12,573 nt of DNA, taken from assembly GCA_045631885.1 (NCBI GenBank), contig JAZQVN010000038.1, positions 1 to 12,573 of the forward strand, given 5' to 3'. The number at the start of each line of letters is the position of its first letter. Position 1 is the stretch's first letter. The position numbers were made by a program, and so were the translations under genes. Shown here piece by piece: positions 7,601-11,734 of the stretch. The notes beneath the pieces are model-generated. The model saw only the letters and a program-made list of their open reading frames with translations. It did no database searches and had not been told where the DNA came from. This DNA is from CAJOLV01 sp045631885 (GTDB lineage: Bacteria; Bacillota_I; Bacilli_A; RFN20; CAG-826).

Positions 7601-7906
7601 GCTGATAAATTAATGTCTGATGAAAACGCAGAAGCAGCTATTGAAATTCATACAGTTTTTAAACATAGAGAAGGCAAAAAAGAAATCATTAATATCGATG
7701 TCCTTTCTGAAAACTACAAAAACGGTGAAGAAGTAACTTTAGATAGCTTGATTAAAAAAGGCTTAGTTCCTTCTAAAACCGGTTATGTCAAAGTATTAGC
7801 CAGAGGTACACTAAACAAAAAGCTCATCGTCGATTTAGATGATTATTCCTTACAGGCTGTCAAAATGATTGTTCTATTAGGTGGCGAAGTTAAAAAGATT
7901 AAATAA
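1613..7906 (+). CDS. Giant membrane-anchored surface protein with cytosolic duplicated domain and uL15-like C-terminus
   Basis: 2097 residues. The ATG at 1613 is chosen over an upstream in-frame TTG at 1586 because AAGGAGG lies correctly spaced before it and a clean signal peptide follows (residues 1-28, AASA end). Domains in order: two glycine-rich beta-helix modules, each opening with YISRSW (46-286, 290-619; repeats of GAGIGGG and GGTVTATG); an HxH/C-x4-C module plus Ig-like domain (622-722), repeated at 1003-1103; six Ig/MBG-like repeats of about 70 residues (723-1002, 1104-1245); four alpha-helical repeats with the core ALTDEQKE (1247-1476); membrane helices at about 1477-1501, 1512-1530 and 1535-1557; a charged Glu/Lys linker; two copies of an uncharacterised domain (1630-1765, 1817-1952; motifs SFTAKL, IRGKTLC, PCLYRIKNDRR); and a uL15-like end (2024-2097). 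The lysines after helix 1 place the C-terminus in the cytosol. No LPxTG motif. Likely an adhesin or envelope sensor; function inferred only. Confidence 0.9.
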   Translation: MKKSLFKYLTLGFACLLGVGGSIAAASAFNVDEPFEEARADDAIQYISRSWDDVNKVVVSTSSTCETYTTVTSGTTSWIDGGWYVVSSDATIASRVTVSGTANLILCDGATLTAPKGINVSVGNSLNIFDQTNGTGSIIATSNTSDVSGIGGGYNGTGGTVNILGGTVTATGTGRDGAGIGGGLYGAGGNVTVYGGNIIATGSSEAAGIGGGYGRAGGTVNILGGTVTATGGSSAAGIGGGYNGAHGSLTINETNLGVFGDGTANPTTIRTDYASTRWQYMIVKSKPVDYISRSWDSTNKVVVETPNTCDFYKLVKSDLTSWENGKWYVLNESIEINNHIEVSGTVNLILCDDATLTVNSYIVVNSGNTLNIYSQSGGTGALVVTGDEETSAAGIGGKDNDCGTINIYGGNITANGGYAAGIGGGGYEGNGGNVTVYGGNITANGGICSAGIGSCEKGTGGEVIIYGGTVTATGGTRGAGIGSGENGAGGGTVNILGGTVTATGKYGSAGIGGGYGGTGGIVNISGGTVVARGGQDGAGIGGGTGKDGGTVTISGGKVTASAGSTNASGIGKGQNGSDGTLTVNNDGLAVFGDNNTNPPTTIRTNTEYETTRWKYMAVKVPHVHNWSYSADGATITASCSNPECPVTEGLTLELQAPTNLTYDGNAKAATLKAGYNAEAFPNPTIKYYQGTAEVTSCVNAGAYTAKVTFSTATAVLEFTIAQATPTPEVPTGLVATYGDTLSSVTLPSGWSWKVPTDEVGSVGDRTHVAIYTPTDSNYKAIEANIIISVSQATPTPEVPTGLEATYGDKLSNVALPTNWAWKNPEDSVGNAGNREHIAIYTPTDPNYKAVEKTITVSVSQATPTPEVPTGLVATYGDTLSSVALPTNWAWKNPEDSVGNAGNREHIAIYTPTDTDNYNTVEQNVNVVVAKANPEYTVPTGSTTLVNKTLSTITLPAGWTWDDPTQNVGSEPGNKVFKGTFTPEDTTNYNIIEHVDITVLVTEHEHNWAYTASGATITASCGNPECPVTEGLTLELEAPTNLTYSGIAKEATLKTGYSSVAFPSPSIKYYQGTAEITSCVNAGAYTAKVTFGTATAEVEFTIVKANPSTDAVPDQNAVYGQTLSEIALPEGWAWNTPTDKVGNSGTNQHKATFTPEDTNNYNTLEQDVNVIVAKTNPDYTVPTGLEVLHDKTLSDVVLPTGWSWDDPTQNVGSEPGNKVFKATFIPVDTDNYNIVEHVDITVQVTEQDLNEVQTLVENLGNITIEDEETIEAAREAYEALTDEQKEMFPVETLELLENSEKAFDTISKINDIGEIDNSEATKEAIEEAKAVYDALTDEQKELLDEDYVKTLLNSVAVQETIDVINEIGDVVKYDADSKEAIEAAREAYDALTDEQKEMFPTDTLKDIENSEKVYDVLDKIYNIGDVDYDTASEEKINEAVAAYEALTEEQKTMVDKEAISRLKNSQQSYQSKRDAGNAVSISLLAVSSVALVGGLVLLFFLLKGFKKKNGGVKMNSFGLGFSVLVVLASHYADPQFIALYVIAGLALAVWIAVLVVFLKKRQMKKATPVEEAEVASVKEQKAVREEKVAAEQAVVAEQKPSVKQEAVKEAKPVAQETIQPVEENNEDEEEVVTVKDEKGNIFQIRFVKSFTAKLIQSPEETKKYYEELKNEALSYKKANSRISWHFDSVNVGRNQVLKFAIRGKTLCVYLSLNADDYADSKYKVEKVESKKFIDVPCLYRIKNDRRCEYAKELIKVIMDRLGLEKGEEQHENYSNLPYEENAPLIKRGLIKELKVQVNKPEEPVILETKVNSDGDEIVTTKDSKGNIFEIRYIKSFTAKLSQSDDKVKNYYNVLKNYALSFKKANSRVSWHFDSINVGRNQVIKFAIRGKTLCLYYALNADEYVDSKYKVEKVESKKYEDVPCLYRIKNDRRCEYAKELIDAVMSKFLVEKGKDSNEDFSIPFESTKALLNKGLIKEVKTKVEAKEIAPIESVTVEKADKLMSDENAEAAIEIHTVFKHREGKKEIINIDVLSENYKNGEEVTLDSLIKKGLVPSKTGYVKVLARGTLNKKLIVDLDDYSLQAVKMIVLLGGEVKKIK
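2084..3124. repeat. Repeated beta-helix coding blocks
   Basis: A block of about 44 bases beginning GGTGGAACTGTAAACATTC occurs at 2084 and at 2261 (177 bp, 59 codons apart). A close variant begins at about 3081 in the second module. Near-identity at synonymous positions points to recent copying between modules. Confidence 0.7.
3774..4400. repeat. Direct DNA repeats, 207-bp period, inside the Ig-like array
   Basis: CTCAAGCAACCCCAACCCC recurs at 3774, 3981 and 4188, exactly 207 bp (69 codons) apart. The second and third units are nearly identical at the DNA level over a long core (about 4057-4142 against 4263-4348), which suggests recent duplication or gene conversion. The period preserves reading frame, so unit gain or loss would leave the protein intact. 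Confidence 0.8.
6500..7555. repeat. Tandem duplication encoding the two cytosolic domains
   Basis: Each unit codes for about 136 conserved residues followed by a variable linker and a shared tail (GLIKELKVQV, GLIKEVKTKV). Matching codons are 558 bp (186 codons) apart, for example TCATGGCA at 6656 and 7214. Synonymous positions differ often, so this duplication is older than the Ig-array copies. Confidence 0.85.
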
Positions 7907-7941
7907 ATCCAATTAGACAAATATCATAACTATAAAAAGCG

Positions 7942-7972
7942 AGACAATTCTTCATGAGTTGTCTTCTTTTTT
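7942..7972 (+). terminator. Terminator of the giant gene
   Basis: Stem AGACAATTC (7942-7950) pairs with GAGTTGTCT (7956-7964), with one wobble pair and loop TTCAT, followed by a T-rich tail. It lies 35 bases after the TAA stop. Confidence 0.85.
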
Positions 7973-8234
7973 ATATTTTGAAATATATCATCTTTGTTAA
8001 TTAAACAATTTTTGTAACATTAATTTATAAAGAATACATCTAATTATTTTTTGATTTGATAAATTAAGAGAAGTTAACAATATCACCTATAAAAAGATGA
8101 TGGGTGAACATATATGTATCAAAATTGGTCTATTGAGTGCAATTGTATCAAAATGGGTAAACGGAGACAACCTACATAAAATACACGGCAGTGCCGTGTT
8201 TTTCTTACCTTTTATAGATAAGAAATAAACATTA
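7973..8234. other. AT-rich gap with a paired TGTATCAAAA repeat
   Basis: No supported gene. Two direct repeats, TGTATCAAAATTGG (8115-8128) and TGTATCAAAATGGG (8144-8157), are 29 bp apart. A 43-codon frame (8097-8228) crosses them but lacks a ribosome site and runs through a terminator. A terminator at 8183-8204 implies a short transcript ending here whose start I cannot place. Confidence 0.5.
8183..8204 (+). terminator. Terminator upstream of the diguanylate cyclase gene
   Basis: Stem ACACGGC (8183-8189) and GCCGTGT (8193-8199), loop AGT, then a short T-run to 8204. It insulates the following gene from read-through or ends a short upstream transcript. Confidence 0.75.
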
Positions 8235-8243
8235 TGTTATATT
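8235..8243 (+). promoter_or_regulatory. Probable extended -10 promoter of the GGDEF gene
   Basis: TGTTATATT at 8235-8243 fits the extended -10 form (TG, one base, TATATT). No good -35 is seen about 17 bases upstream, which is usual for extended -10 promoters. A start near 8250 would leave a leader of about 15 bases. Confidence 0.4.
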
Positions 8244-8265
8244 AATAGCAATTAGGCATTTGAAG

Positions 8266-9378
8266 ATGAGTAAAGCAATTGGAAAAATCAGAAATTATGT
8301 CTGCTACTGCGGCATTGAAAAAGAAGAATTCAAAGCGGTGAAAAAAGATGCTTATGCTTCTAATTTTCAGATTTGGCGAATTCTCCATATTGTTATGGAT
8401 CTCGCTTTCGCTCTTCTTCTCATATTCGCTTCTTTCAGTGATTTAGCAAGAGATAACTTATATTTCTATCTAGGTGCGTTAATTTATTCAGTGATTATGA
8501 CTGTTTTGTTCCTCTTTGTTTTAAAGAAAGAGTCAATACTCGCTCAATTATTAATTTACTTATCAATATCAGTTTTGTTCTTGTTTGGTTGTTTTATTAC
8601 CCAAAATAAACCAAGCACACCAGCGATTACATTTATCGCCTTCTTACTTATCACTCCGTTATTTATGATTGATAAGCCATATTTTATGGCTTTAGAGTTA
8701 GTTGCAGCTTCCACAGTGTTCCTTGTTTGGATGTATTTTGTAAAAGATTACGATACTTGGAAAGCTGATTTGATGAATACGATCATCTTTACACTTGTCG
8801 GTATCTTAATTCACGTTATTGTTAACTCGATAAGAATTAAAGAGTTCGTCTTAATTAGACAAATTAATAAGCAAAAAGACACAGATGAATTAACTGGTTT
8901 AATTAATAAAGCTGCGTTAACAAGAAAGATTAATAAATTCTTCACCAATAACCCTAATGGAAAAGGCTTACTCCTTGTCCTAGATGTTGATTATTTCAAA
9001 TCCGTTAATGATACATATGGTCATGATGTGGGTGATGATGTTTTACGTGAACTTGGCCAATACTTAAGGCAAAAGCTCATTTATAAAGAAATAGTGGGAC
9101 GTTTTGGTGGAGATGAATTTATTATCTTCTTTAAAGATATCGATGATGAAAAATACGCTGAACAAATCTCTTATGAGATTATTGATGAAACAAGTAAATT
9201 AATTAAGCTTCCAACCGATGATATGAAATTCTATATCAGTATCGGCGCTGCTATCTATCGAGGAAAAGAAAAGAACTATTCTGAACTATTCAAAAAAGCG
9301 GATATCGCTTTATATAAAACAAAAGCCAGTCGTAAGATCCATTACGCGATGTATCAAGAGGCTGAAGAACAAGAATAA
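8266..9378 (+). CDS. Membrane-bound diguanylate cyclase (six-helix sensor plus GGDEF domain)
   Basis: 370 residues from the ATG at 8266. A TTG at 8260 is also possible but lies too close to the weak TTAGG ribosome site (8252-8256). Six hydrophobic helices at about 38-57, 66-86, 92-112, 119-135, 139-159 and 169-189 form a membrane sensor of no recognised type. The GGDEF domain (about 204-366) starts with DTDELTGLINK, carries the metal-binding aspartate region LDVDYFKSVND (239-249) and an intact RFGGDEF (GGDEF at 281-285). GGDEF enzymes make cyclic di-GMP from two GTP. The product-inhibition I-site (RxxD before the motif) is replaced by IYKE, so feedback inhibition at that site is unlikely. There is no EAL or HD-GYP domain and no c-di-GMP receptor in the window. 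Single-gene unit between two terminators, convergent with the next gene. Confidence 0.93.
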   Translation: MSKAIGKIRNYVCYCGIEKEEFKAVKKDAYASNFQIWRILHIVMDLAFALLLIFASFSDLARDNLYFYLGALIYSVIMTVLFLFVLKKESILAQLLIYLSISVLFLFGCFITQNKPSTPAITFIAFLLITPLFMIDKPYFMALELVAASTVFLVWMYFVKDYDTWKADLMNTIIFTLVGILIHVIVNSIRIKEFVLIRQINKQKDTDELTGLINKAALTRKINKFFTNNPNGKGLLLVLDVDYFKSVNDTYGHDVGDDVLRELGQYLRQKLIYKEIVGRFGGDEFIIFFKDIDDEKYAEQISYEIIDETSKLIKLPTDDMKFYISIGAAIYRGKEKNYSELFKKADIALYKTKASRKIHYAMYQEAEEQE

Positions 9379-9383
9379 AGTAA

Positions 9384-9407
9384 AACACGGTTGCCCGTGT
9401 TTTTTTA
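9384..9407. terminator. Bidirectional terminator between convergent genes
   Basis: Stem AACACGG (9384-9390) and CCGTGTT (9395-9401) with loop TTGC. On the plus strand it is followed by a run of eight Ts (9400-9407). On the minus strand the hairpin is followed by TTTTAC. The minus-strand gene's stop codon (9405-9407) lies in the T-run. Confidence 0.8.
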
Positions 9408-9968
9408 TTCAACATTTTTGATTATCTTAGCGGGATTACCACCGACAATCGCGTTATCAGGGACATCTTTTGTGACCACTGATCCTGCGGCGACAACTGC
9501 GTTTTCACCAATGGTGACACCAGGACATATCACTGATGCAGCGCATATCCAGGCGTTTCTTTTAATGATAATCGGTTTGAAGTGATATAAGTTTTGGCGA
9601 TCTTTTAAATCGTGATTAACTGTGAGGATTCTGACATCTGGGCCAATTAAAACTTCATCTTCAATAGTGACTCCACCTGCGGAAAATATCGTGCATCCTT
9701 TATTGATTGTGACATTTTTACCAAAGGTAATACGGCATCCATTATCACAATAAAAAGGAGAGACAATAGAGAGATTTATAAATCTTTCCCCAAATAGCTC
9801 TTCTAATAAGTCATCATAGTCTTCATCAGTGGGTCTTTTTGCACTTACTTTCAAAGATAAATCGTGAGAACGAATTATTTCGTTTAATGCATCTCTGAAA
9901 TCTGGGTCATCTTTTCTGATGCTGCCTTCATCCATTTTCTTAAATACGCCATCTCTTTTGATTGCCAT
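9405..9968 (-). CDS. Sugar O-acetyltransferase, hexapeptide-repeat (maltose/galactoside/NodL type)
   Basis: 187 residues, the usual length for the Maa/LacA/NodL family, which transfers acetyl from acetyl-CoA to a sugar hydroxyl in the cytosol. The N-terminal part (12-60) is a divergent version of the helical cap. From about 66 the left-handed beta-helix begins: PFYCDNG (71-77), then hexapeptide turns (ITFGKNVTINKG, VTIEDEVLIGP, VTIGENAVVAAGSVV). It ends with the family's GGNPAKII (176-183). The probable catalytic histidine is H119 in ILTVNHDLKD, at the place of the family THPLD motif. The acceptor sugar cannot be read from sequence; envelope or exopolysaccharide modification and detoxifying acetylation are both possible. 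The start at 9968 has no clear ribosome site and lies six bases after a -10-like TATATT, so the message may be leaderless. M12 is an alternative start. Confidence 0.9.
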   Translation of the reverse strand: MAIKRDGVFKKMDEGSIRKDDPDFRDALNEIIRSHDLSLKVSAKRPTDEDYDDLLEELFGERFINLSIVSPFYCDNGCRITFGKNVTINKGCTIFSAGGVTIEDEVLIGPDVRILTVNHDLKDRQNLYHFKPIIIKRNAWICAASVICPGVTIGENAVVAAGSVVTKDVPDNAIVGGNPAKIIKNVE

Positions 9969-9974
9969 ATCTTA

Positions 9975-10003
9975 AATATAGCCAAAAAATCAAAAAAGAT
10001 AAA
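9975..10003 (-). promoter_or_regulatory. Candidate promoter of the acetyltransferase gene, giving a leaderless message
   Basis: On the minus strand a TATATT (9980-9975) lies 17 bases from a poor -35 TTTATC (10003-9998). The -10 ends six bases before the ATG, so transcription would start at or next to the start codon. Confidence 0.35.
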
Positions 10004-10033
10004 TCAAATCCTTAATAGTAGAACCCCTTTTTA

Positions 10034-10050
10034 TATTGTTAATAACAATA
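10034..10050. promoter_or_regulatory. 17-bp perfect palindrome, probable operator of the ABC operon
   Basis: TATTGTTAATAACAATA reads the same on both strands around a central A/T. It overlaps the TTGTTA that serves as the likely -35 box of the ABC transporter promoter. That position would let a dimeric repressor block RNA polymerase. No regulator gene is in the window. GntR/YtrA-type repressors commonly control ABC pairs of this kind, but the link here is inference. Confidence 0.5.
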
Positions 10051-10064
10051 AAAGTGTTTAATAT
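10036..10064 (+). promoter_or_regulatory. Candidate promoter of the ABC transporter operon
   Basis: TTGTTA (10036-10041), 17 bases, then TAATAT (10059-10064); each box matches consensus at four of six positions. A TATATT slightly downstream is an alternative -10. The leader contains a small hairpin, TGGAT (10083-10087) with ATCCA (10095-10099), then GGGGGA (10105-10110) ahead of the ATG at 10120. Confidence 0.4.
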
Positions 10065-10119
10065 ATATTTGATATAGCAAAGTGGATGCTTTCTATCCAG
10101 TTATGGGGGAAAAGATCAA

Positions 10120-10989
10120 ATGAATGAAATATTGAATATTGAAAAACTCAATAAGAAATATCCAACTTTCTCTTTAAAAGATGTCTCTTTTGCTGTTGAG
10201 CCTGGACAAATTATGGGCTTTATTGGTCGTAATGGTGCGGGTAAAACCACGACACTTAAGAGCATTATGAACATGATTCATTATGAAAGTGGGAAGATCT
10301 CTGCTTTTGGTAAAGATATGACCGAGAATGAATTAGAGAACAAACAGAGAATTGGTTTTGCTCTTAGTGAATTAAATTATTATCCAAATAAAACAATTAG
10401 ACAGCTAATGAATGTCACGAAGAGATTTTATAAGAATTTCAGCGAAGAAAAGTTCTTCCAAGTCTGTAAATTATTTAACCTTAATTTAGATAAGAAGTTA
10501 GAAGAATTATCTTCTGGTATGAAAGTGAAATATTCCGTGGCAATCGCGTTAAGCCATCAAGCTGAATTATTGATTTTAGATGAACCAACTTCTGGACTTG
10601 ATCCAGTATCAAGAGATGAGATATTAGATATCTTTAGAGAAATAGTAAAGAATAAAGATAGAGCGATTCTTTTCTCTACGCATATCACTAGTGATTTAGA
10701 TAAATGTGCGAGCAATATCACATATATCCATGATGGCTCTATTATCTATACTGGAGATAAGAAAGGATTTGTCAATTCTTATATGTTTGTCAAAGACAAA
10801 ACTAAGAACAAATCTCTTTTAAGTGATTATATTGCTTATAAAGAATTAGACGATTATATCGAAGGATTAATCCCGATGAATAAGAAAGACAAATTCATTG
10901 AAAATAATATTGATGTGAGAGAACCAGATTTAGAACAAATCATGATCTATTTAGAAAGGAGAGAGAATAATGAAAGCCTTGCTTTATAA
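10120..10989 (+). CDS. ABC transporter ATP-binding protein (YtrB/BcrA-like exporter ATPase)
   Basis: 289 residues. Cytosolic ATPase subunit that would drive the ABC-2 type permease encoded next. Walker A GRNGAGKTT at 36-44, signature ELSSGM at 129-134 (variant of LSGGQ, with Ser for the first Gly), Walker B LLILDEP at 150-156 followed by TSGLDP, and the switch histidine H188 in STHIT. The fold ends at about residue 215. The last 75 residues are a lysine- and acid-rich accessory region seen in shorter or divergent form in drug- and peptide-export ATPases of this group. The start is the first ATG, preceded by GGGGGA. It overlaps the permease gene by 20 bases, so the two are translationally coupled. 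The substrate is unknown; families of this type handle antimicrobial peptides, antibiotics or lipid-like compounds. Confidence 0.93.
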   Translation: MNEILNIEKLNKKYPTFSLKDVSFAVEPGQIMGFIGRNGAGKTTTLKSIMNMIHYESGKISAFGKDMTENELENKQRIGFALSELNYYPNKTIRQLMNVTKRFYKNFSEEKFFQVCKLFNLNLDKKLEELSSGMKVKYSVAIALSHQAELLILDEPTSGLDPVSRDEILDIFREIVKNKDRAILFSTHITSDLDKCASNITYIHDGSIIYTGDKKGFVNSYMFVKDKTKNKSLLSDYIAYKELDDYIEGLIPMNKKDKFIENNIDVREPDLEQIMIYLERRENNESLAL

Positions 10990-11668
10990 AGAATTCAAGT
11001 TAGCGATGCATCCAATCTGCTATGTATTCTTATTCACTTTTCCTTTTATGATGTTAATTCCTTCTTATCCATTAGGAATAGGATTCATTTATGTCTTATC
11101 TAGTTATCCTATTTTGTTCTTAGGAGCAAACAAGGGACAACAAAGTAATGATTTACTTTTCTCGACCTTATTACCAGTCCGTAAAAAGGACATTGTTTTA
11201 GCGAGAATATTCACAGTTATCATTATGCATTTGATTTTCATTGGCATGATGTGTGCGTTATGGCCACTTGCTAATTTAATTAGATCTGCCGTTGATACCG
11301 CGGCCAATCAAGCACAAGGACAAAATTCTGATGTTAATGTTGGTTTAAGTTTAGATGGCTTTGTTTCATTGATCGCCTTCGCTTTAGTGGGTTTAGCTCT
11401 TGCAGATATAATCTTCTTCCCAATTTATTACAAACACGGCAAATCTATCGTTATGTCGACATTATTTACCATTATTGGTTTTATCATCTATATTGGTGTC
11501 ACTACATTAGCCTTACCATTAGCCATTCCTGCATATATGGATTTGTTCTGTAATAGTGGAATCGGTATTCAATTTGCTTTCTTAGGTGGAGGATTAGTGG
11601 TTTACGTAGCACTCCATTATCTCGTTTATAGAATTTCATCAAAAGAATTAGAACGAGTTGATTTTTAG
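10970..11668 (+). CDS. ABC-2 type transporter permease (ABC2_membrane_5-like)
   Basis: 232 residues, the membrane partner of the preceding ATPase. The start ATG at 10970 lies inside the end of the ATPase gene and is preceded by AAAGGAGAG, a good ribosome site. The N-terminus MKALLYKEFKL is typical of ABC-2 permeases, as is the cytosolic loop NDLLFSTLLPVRKKDIVLAR (59-78), where the pattern LPV(S/R)R(K)xDIVxxR is expected in the coupling region. About six hydrophobic helices follow the usual layout: two before the loop, two after it around 80-150, and two near the C-terminus. A polar insert rich in Asn/Gln (about 104-124) lies between helices 3 and 4. With only one permease gene, it probably works as a homodimer with two ATPase copies. 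A terminator follows directly. Confidence 0.9.
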   Translation: MKALLYKEFKLAMHPICYVFLFTFPFMMLIPSYPLGIGFIYVLSSYPILFLGANKGQQSNDLLFSTLLPVRKKDIVLARIFTVIIMHLIFIGMMCALWPLANLIRSAVDTAANQAQGQNSDVNVGLSLDGFVSLIAFALVGLALADIIFFPIYYKHGKSIVMSTLFTIIGFIIYIGVTTLALPLAIPAYMDLFCNSGIGIQFAFLGGGLVVYVALHYLVYRISSKELERVDF

Positions 11669-11670
11669 AT

Positions 11671-11696
11671 AAAAGGGCTTTGCCCTTTTTTCTTTC
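11671..11696 (+). terminator. Terminator of the ABC operon
   Basis: Stem AAAAGGGC (11671-11678) and GCCCTTTT (11682-11689) with loop TTT, followed by a T-rich tail. It begins three bases after the permease stop codon. Confidence 0.88.
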
Positions 11697-11698
11697 TT

Positions 11699-11727
11699 TT
11701 GCTTATGTAGAAGAAATAATTTATAAT
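11699..11727 (+). promoter_or_regulatory. Promoter giving a probable leaderless message
   Basis: A perfect TATAAT at 11722-11727 with TTGCTT (11699-11704) exactly 17 bases upstream. The ATG at 11735 begins eight bases after the -10, so the RNA would start at or one base before the start codon. No ribosome site fits in between. Confidence 0.55.
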
Positions 11728-11734
11728 TATTTAT

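Noticed and set aside
8097..8228. 43-codon frame MMGEHICIKIG...
   Set aside because: No ribosome site; it runs through the terminator hairpin at 8183-8204 and the direct repeats.
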